From CADEED01 sp043747875 (GTDB lineage Bacteria; Pseudomonadota; Gammaproteobacteria; Steroidobacterales; Steroidobacteraceae), in the NCBI GenBank assembly GCA_043747875.1, contig JAYTOI010000029.1, forward strand, positions 23,047-87,046: a stretch of DNA of 64,000 nt, read 5' to 3'. The position numbers were made by a program, and so were the translations under genes. Positions 33,335 to 42,368 of this stretch are shown here, in pieces (the first letter of the stretch is position 1; each line of letters begins with the position of its first letter). The notes under the pieces were generated by a model. That model was not told the DNA's origin and searched no databases. It saw only the letters and a list, made by a program, of their open reading frames with translations.

Positions 33335-34248
33335 GGCTTCTTCTCCAGTGCGGAATCGATGGCTTCGAGCGCGGCGTCCCCGTCCATCATGGTCAGCGTA
33401 CGCAATAGCGCCCGCTTCTCCTCGCTGGTCTTGGCGGCGCGGTACAGCGCGAGCACGCCCTGCTGGTCGTTCGCGATCAGCATGCCCTTCAGGGCCGCAT
33501 CGCGGAGTTCCTCGTCGCCGCGTGCGTAAATCCCGCGCAACGCGGTGCGTGCGGCGTCGCTTTGAACGATGCCGATCTTGCTGATGGCTTCGATGCGTAC
33601 GGAGCGGTCACCGCTGCCTTCGGCAATCTTGCGCAGGCTCTCGAGATCGCCACTGATCGCGTACGCGTCCAGCAACCCGCGTGCGGCATTCGGCTGCTCG
33701 CCGAGCTTGCGCAATTCCTCGCTCGCGCCCATCGCGCCCAGGATGTGAATCGCATTGCTGGCGTCGTCCTCCGTCTTGGCGCTCAGGACCGCCTGATACA
33801 CCGCCTCCTTGTAGCCGGCGATCAGCCAGGCTTGCAGCACTTCATCTTTCACGTCGGAGTCGCCGGCGTTGTAGACCGCCTGCAAGGCGTCGAGCGCCTT
33901 CCGGTCGCCGGCGATGCCGGTGCTGCGAATGGCTTCGCCGCGCAGGGCTGCATCCGGCGAGCGCGTCATCTGGGACAGCATTTCGCGCGCTTCCGGCGCT
34001 TCGATCTGACCGAGCACGAACAGGGCGCGCTGTTTGACGAGCGGCGTCTGCGATCCGGCCAGCACTTTCTTGAGGATCGGCAGCGCGCGCTCCGGAGACT
34101 GCGCCATCAGGCCTTCGAGCGCCGCGAGTGAGAGATCTTCGTCGGCGCTGGGAGAGCGGTCGGCCTCCCGGGCGGCGGCCGGCGGAGTCTTCGCGAATGT
34201 GGCGCCGGCCATGAGCAGCGCGACCAGCGTGATGCGTATGAAATGCAT
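33331..34248 (-). CDS. Exported HEAT-repeat protein of the CHAT-C operon
   Basis: A 305-residue protein with AAGGA before the ATG, a signal peptide ending TFA, and HEAT-like repeats through the rest (APEAREMLSQMTRSPDAALRGEAIR, DAARTALRGIYARGDEELRDAALK). It lies 15 bp after the anti-sigma gene and overlaps the next HEAT gene by 4 bp. Two HEAT proteins in sequence suggest a scaffold or sensor for the envelope system. Confidence 0.85.
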   Translation of the reverse strand: MHFIRITLVALLMAGATFAKTPPAAAREADRSPSADEDLSLAALEGLMAQSPERALPILKKVLAGSQTPLVKQRALFVLGQIEAPEAREMLSQMTRSPDAALRGEAIRSTGIAGDRKALDALQAVYNAGDSDVKDEVLQAWLIAGYKEAVYQAVLSAKTEDDASNAIHILGAMGASEELRKLGEQPNAARGLLDAYAISGDLESLRKIAEGSGDRSVRIEAISKIGIVQSDAARTALRGIYARGDEELRDAALKGMLIANDQQGVLALYRAAKTSEEKRALLRTLTMMDGDAALEAIDSALEKKP

Positions 34249-34263
34249 GGGATGTCCTTCTGA

Positions 34264-34980
34264 CTACAAAGCGGTGGATTGGTCGTTCGGTGCATCGGCG
34301 CCTGCCCTCAGCCGGCCCTGGATGACTCGCAGTTCGAAGCCGAGCTGCGCGATGTTCGCGGAGTTGTCGCTGCCCTCGTGCGTGAGGCTTTCGAGCACGG
34401 GCGCGAACGCGCGCAACACGCGCGCCAGCTGCGGCTCGCCGGCGCGCTCGGCCGCCAGCGCGTACATCCGGTTCTGCGCGACGATGGTCTCGACGAGGCG
34501 CGCGCGCTGCTCGGGCGTCGCGCTGCCGATTCCTGCGATCTGCCGCTCGGTGCTCGCGAGATGCCAGGTGAGGCCGCGTTCGTAGGCGGAGGCATCGTCC
34601 CGGCTCGGGGCAACGGCCGGCAGCGCATCGCCCGCCACATGGTTCACGGGGGGCTGAGCACTGAAAATAGCCAGGACTATGGCAAGGCCCGCGACCGTGG
34701 CCGCGACTGCCAGCCATCTACCCGGGAAGGAACGTCCTGGGCGCGCGGCCTGTGTCGTGCTGCCGACGTCGTCCAGCGCCGCCTGCCATCGCTGCTGCAC
34801 TTGCGGGGGCACGGGCACGTCCGGCAGCGCATCCGCCGCGGCGTCGAGGCGCGCCACCAGAACGTGCAATCGATGTGCGAGTTCGGGTTGTTCGGCGAGC
34901 GCCGCGCCGATGCGCGCGCGCTCGGCGGCGCCCAGACCGTCGCGGTAGTGGTAGAGCAGGAGGTCGTCGTCGGTAGTCAT
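34264..34980 (-). CDS. Membrane anti-sigma factor
   Basis: The start at 34980 (MTTDDDLLLYHYRDG) overlaps the sigma stop by 4 bp (ATGA). The N-terminal 85 residues are cytoplasmic and helical, with the LLLYHYRDGL start common in anti-sigma factors. One membrane helix (about 88-107) and a periplasmic domain of about 130 residues follow. It has no zinc-binding HxxxCxxC motif. The role is inferred from coupling to the ECF sigma gene. The periplasmic domain could be the input from the CHAT lipoprotein or HEAT proteins. Confidence 0.85.
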   Translation of the reverse strand: MTTDDDLLLYHYRDGLGAAERARIGAALAEQPELAHRLHVLVARLDAAADALPDVPVPPQVQQRWQAALDDVGSTTQAARPGRSFPGRWLAVAATVAGLAIVLAIFSAQPPVNHVAGDALPAVAPSRDDASAYERGLTWHLASTERQIAGIGSATPEQRARLVETIVAQNRMYALAAERAGEPQLARVLRAFAPVLESLTHEGSDNSANIAQLGFELRVIQGRLRAGADAPNDQSTAL

Positions 34981-35510
34981 TCCACGCCTCGCCATACGTG
35001 CAGGTCGACGCGCAGCTTGCGAACCGCGCGGAACAATGCGTGCTTCACGTTGTGAGTGTTGATGTGCAGAGTCTCGGCGATCTCGTCGAGACGCCAGCCT
35101 TCGATGTGCTTGAGCAGGAAGACCTGCCGTTCCATCGTCGTCAGCCGTTGCATCGCGACCGCGAGATCTTTGCCCAGCGCCTGCTGGACATATTCGCTTT
35201 CGGCCGTCGTCGCGGGGCCGGCCGGCACACTATCGGCGTCGAGCTCGTCCTCGGCCCGGGTCTTGCGCCGCCGCACCAGGTCGATGGCCGCGTTGAGGGC
35301 GATGCGATGGATCCAGCTATCGAGCGCGGCCTCGCCGCGGAAGTCGTCGCGCCGGTGCCAGGCTTTCAGCAGGGCTTCCTGGACCGCGTCCGCCGCCAGA
35401 TCGGCGTCGCGCGTGATGCGCAGACAGGCGTTGTACCAACGCCGGCTGCGCTCGCGAAGCACCGTGTGGAAGGCGTCCGGCCGGACCCAGGATTTCAAAA
35501 GGGTGAGCAC
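34977..35510 (-). CDS. ECF-family RNA polymerase sigma factor
   Basis: A 177-residue protein with sigma region 2 (AADAVQEALLKAWHRRDDFRGEAALDSWIHRIALNAAIDLVRRRK) and region 4 (LTTMERQVFLLKHIEGWRLDEIAETLHINTHNVKHALFRAVRKL). It starts with GTG 35510 and has AAGG upstream. It lies 62 bp after the CHAT gene and is coupled to the anti-sigma gene. It probably directs RNA polymerase to its own operon under envelope stress. The target promoter was not found by eye. Confidence 0.93.
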   Translation of the reverse strand: MLTLLKSWVRPDAFHTVLRERSRRWYNACLRITRDADLAADAVQEALLKAWHRRDDFRGEAALDSWIHRIALNAAIDLVRRRKTRAEDELDADSVPAGPATTAESEYVQQALGKDLAVAMQRLTTMERQVFLLKHIEGWRLDEIAETLHINTHNVKHALFRAVRKLRVDLHVWRGVE

Positions 35511-35572
35511 GAACCTTGGACGCGCAGGCGGGAAAAAGGTTAGCGCACGCGCCTGGCGCGGCCGGTTATGTC

Positions 35573-38500
35573 TCAGCCGGCAAAGTATGCGTGCGCCAGC
35601 GCCGTGATCCGGCGGCGCTGCTGCTCGGCCTCGCTCGCACCGGGCTTTGGACTCAGCCAGGCGCGCTGCGTATCGGTCAACGCGCGCGCCGCGGACTGAC
35701 CGCTCGTGAACCGCGTGTAGAAATCCTCGGCGAACTGCTGGGCGAGCACGTCCTCGATGGGCGCGAGCGTGGCGATGACGGCGCGCGCGCCCGCGCGCAG
35801 GAAGGCGCGTTGCAGGCCCGGCATGCCGGATGCGTATTGCGGCGGGCCAATGGCACTTTCACAGGCGCTCAGGAACACCAGCTCCGCATCGCCGTGCCAG
35901 CCCTGCACCTGGCCCGCGGTCAGATAGGTGGCCTTGCCGTTCGCGTCGGTGGCCGGCAGCACCAGCAGTGAGGCGATCGGTTGTCTGAGATCGGCCAGCG
36001 CGTGCGTCGCAAAGTGCACCACGTCCACGCCGCTGGCCCAGATGTCGCGCAATGCCGCCGCGTTGCCGTCCGCGCCCATGAGTAGTTTGATCTTGGCCGA
36101 GGGCTCGCGCGCCTCGAACAGTGCCGCCGCGACACGAATTTCCTTGGTCGCCGCCTGCAGGCGCGGCACCGGGTCGGCCACGGCCGCGGCGCGATACGTG
36201 CCGCTGCCGCTGGCCAGCGCCACGAACCGCAGCGGTCGCGCGCTCTTCTGCCGTGGCGCCGCGTCGACGTTGAACAGCGAGGTCACCATCGCGATGTCAT
36301 GCGTCTCCACGAGCGGGCGCCGCGGATCCACCGGCGAGCGCAGCGCCGGGAATGGCACGCTCGCGATGCGTCCTTCGCCGACGATTTCGACCGCCGAAGA
36401 ATCCCGGGGCAGCAGGCCGGCGGGCAGCAGCACTGCGGACACCCGCTCGAGTGCCATCTCGAGGTCGCGCGGTGCGACGCCAGCGTCGAGCTTCGAGAGC
36501 TCGGCTAACTGCTTCTCGAGATCACTGCGCCCGGTGGAAAGCACCGTGACGCGTGTGCCGGCCGCGCTGCGCACCAGAGCATAGACATGCTCTTCGCCGA
36601 TTGCGTACGAGAGCTGCACCGTACCCGGCTTCAGCGCACGCCAATCGGGCGGAGCGCCCGGCGAGGTCATGGCACGCACGTGCTTCGCCGCCGCCGATTG
36701 CCGCAGGTGATCGAGCTCCACGTGCAGGCGCGACATGTCGAGCTGCAATGCGCGCAGCTCGGACGCGTCGGTGGCGGCGAGGTCGTGCTGCATGAGCGTC
36801 GCGATGCGCAGACTCTTCTGGCCCATGTCCTGCAGCAGCGCATCGACGCGCGCGGCACTGGCCGCGTCGAGCGGGCCCACGCGCAAGGCGCCGAAGCTCA
36901 TCTGCCGCGCACGCTCGAGCCGTCGCAACGCCACCATTTCCACGGCGGATGCAGGCTGCGGCAGGCCTGCGCCGCGCTTCGCGACGTTTGCCAACACGTT
37001 GTCCAGATAGCCGCGAAAGGCGCCGAGCTCGTCGCGCAGCATGGTCGTGCGCACCTCGATGCTCGCGCTGCGCGCGCGAAAATCCTGGCTGAGCGTCAAC
37101 GCCCGCTCGAAATTCGCGAGCGCTGCCGTCTTCTTGCCCAACCGCGCGTCGAGCTCCGCCTGGCTGCGCAGCACGCTGATCACACGCCAATCGTCGCGAA
37201 CGCGGGTGGAGGTCTCCAGCGCTTCGCCGAGCAGCCTGGAAGCTTCGGCCAGCTCTTTGTGCGTGCTGCCGTCCTGTTTGATCACCGCCAATGCAAACCA
37301 GGTCTTTACATCGGTGAAGGCGTGGTGCCGAGGGTCTTGCAAGTCTCCGGACAGCGATTTACGAAACTGCGCAATGGCCGCCGGATAGTCTTCCTTGGTG
37401 TAGTACGCGACCCCGAGGTCGAATCGCGACCGCACCTGGGCGATGGGGATGGACGCGCGGCTCACGGCCTCTTCGAGTAGTTTGAACGAGCGATCCAGGT
37501 CACCTTCCAGGCGCGCGACGTTGGCCGCGGCCATCAGTGCCCAGACGTGCTGCGTGACGTCCTTTTCCTCGCGCGTGATCCGCAGCGCTTCGTCGTAGAA
37601 CACGTGCGCCTGCTGCAGATCGCCGCGATTCTGGTACAGGTTGCCGAGCTCCTGCGACACGATCGCTTCCTGGACACGCAACTGGAATTCGCGCGCGCGC
37701 GGCAGTGCCTTCAGGAACAGCTCCGTAGCCTGGTCCGAACGCCCGGAAAGGGACATGCCGCGTCCGGCAGATAGATAGGCGTCGACACGCAACGCCGGAT
37801 CCGAAATCCGGTCGAGCTCGGGAATCAGCGGGTCGAACGCGAGCGCCCCGTCGGCAAAACGACCGAGATCGACGAGCACCATCGCCTGCTTGCAACGGAT
37901 CTCGCGTACACCCGCCACGTGGCCCTGATTTTCGTAGAGCGCGCTGGCTGCCTCGAAATGCTGGTTGGCGTCATCGGCGTGCATCAGGCCGATGTCGAGT
38001 TGTGCCAGGCCGTCGAACGCGCGCGCGCGTTCGATCGGGCCGAACAGCGACGAGGGTTGGCTCAGCGCAACGAGAGTTCCGGTTGCCTGCGCGCGTGCCT
38101 CGGCGGCGGTCGGGTTTTTCGCCTCGGAATCGTCGGTCATGCGACTGAGCGCCTGCGCTTCGACGTACTTCGAGCGCGCTTCGTTCAGGGCGTCGGATTT
38201 CGGCAGGCTGGCGAAGGCGGTGCCGGCGCGCTGCGCCTGCAGATGCGCCTCACCCGGGTCGCCGGCGAGATACAGCATCTTCGCGCGGATGAGCTGCGCA
38301 TGCGCCTGAAGCCTTTTGTCGCCCGAGGCGGCGCCGAAACCATCGATCGCGCGCTGAATTTCCGGAAGGCCGGTCTTCTTGAAGTCGTTGGTGTGGAATG
38401 CAGAGTTGGTGGCGGCTGTCCAGGCGCGCGCCGCATCGATCTGCGCGGCTAACTGCTCTTCTCGGTCCGCGCCGCCGGCGTATTGCCGCACGGTGAGATG

Positions 38501-38881
38501 CACCTTGCCAGGCTGAGTCATGTCCTGCGGACCGGTGAGCGTCACGCGTATGCGCGCGCCCGACGGCACGGCGAGCACCGCCAGTTCGACGCCCACGCCG
38601 ACGAGGTTGTTCTCGACCTCGACGGGCTGCGGCGCGTCCTCGCCGGCGTCGAGCACGGACAGCGCTAGTTTGACGTCGGTGAGATCCTCATCGACGACCG
38701 CGACGAGGATGGCATCGTCTTCGACCGTGAGCTCGCGCGTTGCGACGTCGACCAGCGCGGTTGCGCTACGGGTGAGCGCCACGTCTTCGTTCAACACGGC
38801 CGTGCCGTCGGGCACGCTGACGTGCGGCGTGCATGCGGACAGTGTCAGCGCGGCGGTTACCAGGCAGAATCGTTGGAGCAT
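35573..38881 (-). CDS. TPR-CHAT lipoprotein (caspase-like protease), copy C
   Basis: The ATG at 38881 has GGGAGG upstream and a lipoprotein signal ending in LSAC. The 1102-residue protein matches copy B in length and layout: N-terminal beta-rich region, TPR-like helical middle, C-terminal CHAT with His960 in HFATHA and Cys1007 in SACES. It is the first gene of an operon with ECF sigma, anti-sigma and two HEAT-repeat genes. The residue after the lipobox Cys is Thr, favouring the outer membrane. A protease with regulated-proteolysis partners suggests that cleavage in the periplasm controls the anti-sigma factor. That link is inference. Confidence 0.9.
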   Translation of the reverse strand: MLQRFCLVTAALTLSACTPHVSVPDGTAVLNEDVALTRSATALVDVATRELTVEDDAILVAVVDEDLTDVKLALSVLDAGEDAPQPVEVENNLVGVGVELAVLAVPSGARIRVTLTGPQDMTQPGKVHLTVRQYAGGADREEQLAAQIDAARAWTAATNSAFHTNDFKKTGLPEIQRAIDGFGAASGDKRLQAHAQLIRAKMLYLAGDPGEAHLQAQRAGTAFASLPKSDALNEARSKYVEAQALSRMTDDSEAKNPTAAEARAQATGTLVALSQPSSLFGPIERARAFDGLAQLDIGLMHADDANQHFEAASALYENQGHVAGVREIRCKQAMVLVDLGRFADGALAFDPLIPELDRISDPALRVDAYLSAGRGMSLSGRSDQATELFLKALPRAREFQLRVQEAIVSQELGNLYQNRGDLQQAHVFYDEALRITREEKDVTQHVWALMAAANVARLEGDLDRSFKLLEEAVSRASIPIAQVRSRFDLGVAYYTKEDYPAAIAQFRKSLSGDLQDPRHHAFTDVKTWFALAVIKQDGSTHKELAEASRLLGEALETSTRVRDDWRVISVLRSQAELDARLGKKTAALANFERALTLSQDFRARSASIEVRTTMLRDELGAFRGYLDNVLANVAKRGAGLPQPASAVEMVALRRLERARQMSFGALRVGPLDAASAARVDALLQDMGQKSLRIATLMQHDLAATDASELRALQLDMSRLHVELDHLRQSAAAKHVRAMTSPGAPPDWRALKPGTVQLSYAIGEEHVYALVRSAAGTRVTVLSTGRSDLEKQLAELSKLDAGVAPRDLEMALERVSAVLLPAGLLPRDSSAVEIVGEGRIASVPFPALRSPVDPRRPLVETHDIAMVTSLFNVDAAPRQKSARPLRFVALASGSGTYRAAAVADPVPRLQAATKEIRVAAALFEAREPSAKIKLLMGADGNAAALRDIWASGVDVVHFATHALADLRQPIASLLVLPATDANGKATYLTAGQVQGWHGDAELVFLSACESAIGPPQYASGMPGLQRAFLRAGARAVIATLAPIEDVLAQQFAEDFYTRFTSGQSAARALTDTQRAWLSPKPGASEAEQQRRRITALAHAYFAG

Positions 38882-38937
38882 CGTCGAGGCCTCCCGAGTG
38901 GCCGGGAAGCATAAAATAGATTGGCGCGGACGGGGTG

Positions 38938-39018
38938 GTTCCCGCAGTCGGCGAACGCCGGCCAGTTGTTAGGGTCGTGATGCCGCTGGGACGCCTCGTG
39001 CAGGCGCCGCTGGCGGCG
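38938..39018 (-). pseudogene. Stray fragment of a ygiQ-like gene
   Basis: Translated on the minus strand this segment gives QRRLHEASQRHHDPNNWP, which matches QRRLHKAFLRYHDPNNWP of the ygiQ gene about 900 bp away. The frame ends in unrelated residues on both sides. It is a decayed partial copy next to the YCII gene. Confidence 0.65.
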
Positions 39019-39019
39019 A

Positions 39020-39574
39020 CTACTTCTTTTTGCTGGGCTTCGATCTGGCGCGCGCGGGTTTGCGCTTGGCCGGCTTGGACTTGCGTTCGGCTTTGGCCGG
39101 CGCCTTCTTCGCCTGCGGTTTCGCCTTGACCTTCGCCTTCTGCTGGCGCTCGATTTGCTTGCGCAGGCGCGCCTCGTGCTCGAGGTGTTCGGCCGTCACC
39201 GCTTCACCGAAATCCTCGATCTCGTAGAACGGGCGGATCTCCAGCACCCCCTCTTCGCCGGGCATCGGGTTCGGGCAGCGCTTCGCCCAGTCGATGGCCT
39301 CGTCCAGCGACTTCACCTGCCAGATCCAGAAGCCCGCCACCAGCTCCTTGGACTCCGCGAACGGACCGTCGACCACCGACACATTGCCGTCCGTGAACTT
39401 GATGCGTTTGGCGTGGCTGCTGGGCTTCAGTCCATCGCCCATCTGCAGGATGCCGGCTTTGACCAGTTGCTCGTTGTACTTGCCCATCTCCGTGAACATC
39501 TTTTGCATCTCTGCATCGGGCAAGAGGCCCCTCTCGCTGTTGGGCGTGGCTTTGACGAAGACCATGACTTTCAT
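39020..39574 (-). CDS. YCII-family protein with Lys/Ala-rich tail
   Basis: The first 115 residues are a YCII/DGPF domain (MKVMVFVKATPNSERG, VVDGPFAESKELVAGFWIWQVKSLDEAI), a ferredoxin-like fold found in many small proteins linked to extracytoplasmic sigma factors. AAAGGAG precedes the start. The last 60 residues are strongly basic (KAKVKAKPQAKKAPAK and so on), like a histone H1-type tail, and could bind nucleic acid. That tail is unusual for the family. Function unknown. Confidence 0.88.
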   Translation of the reverse strand: MKVMVFVKATPNSERGLLPDAEMQKMFTEMGKYNEQLVKAGILQMGDGLKPSSHAKRIKFTDGNVSVVDGPFAESKELVAGFWIWQVKSLDEAIDWAKRCPNPMPGEEGVLEIRPFYEIEDFGEAVTAEHLEHEARLRKQIERQQKAKVKAKPQAKKAPAKAERKSKPAKRKPARARSKPSKKK

Positions 39575-39658
39575 GGGGCGACTCCTTTGTATGTAAAGGA
39601 TAGTCGATTGGGATGGCGGATTTTCGACCGCGCGGCAATCGACCGCGCGGGATCGACG

Positions 39659-40989
39659 TCAGCGGCTCTTGCGAGGCAGCTTGCCGGGCACTCTCGGCAA
39701 CCCCGTGTGCTGCGTCTTGAACGGCCGATGCTGGCCACCGCCCCGCTTGCCTTCCTGCGCATCGCCCGTGCCGGCGGGTTGGTAGCCAGGCACCAACTGA
39801 TTCTTCCCGTTGCCGATCAAATCGGCGCGGCCCATGCGTCGCAGTGCTTCGCGCAGCACCGGCCAGTTGTTAGGATCGTGATAGCGCAGGAATGCCTTGT
39901 GCAACCGGCGCTGCTTGATCCCCTTCGGAATCGTCACCTGTTCGCTTTCGCGCGTGACGCGCTTCAGCGGGTTCTTGTGGGTGTGATACATCGCGGTGGC
40001 CGTCGCCATCGGACCCGGCAGGAATGCCTGCACCTGATCCGCGCGGAAGCCGTTCTGCTTCAGCCACAACGCCAGCTCGAGCATGTCCTTGTCCGTGGTG
40101 CCCGGATGCGCGGCGATGAAATACGGGATCAGGTACTGCTCTTTCCCCGCCGCCTTGCTGTACTGGTCGAACAGCTCCTTGAATTTGTAATAGCTCCCGA
40201 CACCGGGCTTCATCATCTTGCTCAGCGGCCCTTCGCCGATGGCCTCGGGCGCGATCTTGAGATAGCCGCCGACGTGATGCTGGGCCAGCTCCTTCACATA
40301 CTCCGGCGATTCGATGGCGAGGTCGTAGCGCACGCCGCTCGCGATCAGGATCTTCTTCACGCCCGGCAGCGCGCGCGCTTTCTTGTAGAGCTGGATCAAC
40401 GCGCTGTGATCGGTGTTGAGGTTCGGGCAGATGCCGGGAAATACGCAGCTCGGGCGGCGGCAGGCGCTTTCGATTTCGCGCGACTTGCACGCAATGCGAT
40501 ACATGTTGGCGGTGGGTCCGCCGAGATCGCTGATGACACCGGTGAAGCCGGGCACGGTGTCGCGCACCTTCTCGATCTCACGCAGCACCGACGCCTCGCT
40601 GCGATTCTGGATGATGCGTCCCTCGTGCTCGGTGATGCTGCAGAACGTGCAGCCGCCGAAGCATCCGCGCTGGATGGCGATGGAGAACTTGATCATCTTG
40701 TACGCGGGGATCTCGAGGTCGCCGTAGGACGGATGCGGCACGCGCGCGTACGGAAGATCGTAGATGGAGTCCATCTCTTTGGTCGCCAGGGGGATCGGCG
40801 GCGGGTTCAACCACACGTCGACGTCGCCATGGCGCTGCACCAGCGCCCGCGCGTTGCCGGGGTTGCTCTCGAGATGCAGGATGCGGTTGGCGTGGGCGTA
40901 GAGCACGGCGTCGGTGGTCACGCTCTCGAACGATGGCATGCGGATCACGCTGCGTGATCGCTCCTCGTTCTTCACGCGGCGCACGAACT

Positions 40990-40996
<7 letters not shown>
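39659..40996 (-). CDS. ygiQ: YgiQ-type radical SAM protein, C-terminal part (frameshifted gene)
   Basis: This 445-residue part carries the radical SAM core: the Fe-S motif CFGGCTFC, SITEHEGRIIQNRSE, LGGPTANMYR, SGVRYDLAIESPEYVKEL and LKIAPEAIGEGPLSKMMKPG, followed by the QRRLHKAFLRYHDPNNWP end region. In other bacteria YgiQ is a single protein of about 740 residues. Here the N-terminal half is in a different frame just upstream, with a 7-bp overlap. The open frame of this part reads through GAGDADEGKEPTHEQVVKF upstream of its first ATG, so a one-base indel near 41010-41040 best explains the split. The role of YgiQ is unknown. Confidence 0.9.
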
Positions 40997-41823
<827 letters not shown>

Positions 41824-42028
41824 GGAGCTCGAGCCGGCGCGGGGATGCGCGCGGGCTTACAGACCGGAACTTACGCCGGCGAACTCCGTGTCCTGCTGGG
41901 TCGGGACACCCCCGGGTTCGACTCTATATATAGAGGTCTAATGCCAGGGGCTGGATGGCGCGCAGTGTAGGCCCGGGCGTGGGAAAGTCAAAAGCGGGCA
42001 TATTCCGGGCCCCGGGGCCATCGCCCCC

Positions 42029-42358
42029 TCAGGTGGCGCTCTTTCCCTTGAACATCTCATCCATGGACGCCTTCCAGTCGCCGGACTCCCGCAATCCGGT
42101 CAACGCGTCCGCCGCCGACAGCACCGCGCGCCGGCGCGCCCCGTTCACGGCTTCGGCGATGGCCTTCTCGAGCTCGGCGCGCGCGCACTCGTCGATGGAC
42201 TGATCCAGCAGCCGCACCGCGGTCACCTGCAACCGCGAATCGACGGTCACGGACACTTTGCCTTCGACCGTCTCGGTGACGTCCCTGCTCCTGTGGGCGG
42301 CGTGCGCCGCGAGCATCTCCCGCAGGCGGCTGGTGGCGCTCTCCAATCCTTCGTTCAT
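42029..42358 (-). CDS. YbaB/EbfC-like protein
   Basis: The ATG at 42358 has AGGAGAG upstream. The 109-residue protein has the YbaB pattern: an N-terminal helix, then VSVTVDSRLQVTAVRLLDQSIDECARAELEKAIAEAVNGARRRA, and a C-terminal helix. YbaB proteins bind DNA as dimers, but distant relatives also accompany secretion genes. It starts 10 bp after the large FAD oxidase gene and is probably co-transcribed with it, not with dnaX/recR as classic ybaB is. Confidence 0.7.
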   Translation of the reverse strand: MNEGLESATSRLREMLAAHAAHRSRDVTETVEGKVSVTVDSRLQVTAVRLLDQSIDECARAELEKAIAEAVNGARRRAVLSAADALTGLRESGDWKASMDEMFKGKSAT

Positions 42359-42368
42359 CGTTGCTCTC

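Noticed and set aside
41922..41935. 14-bp palindrome CTCTATATATAGAG as an operator or site-specific recombination site
   Set aside because: It stands alone in a short gap with no partner copy, promoter or recombinase gene nearby.
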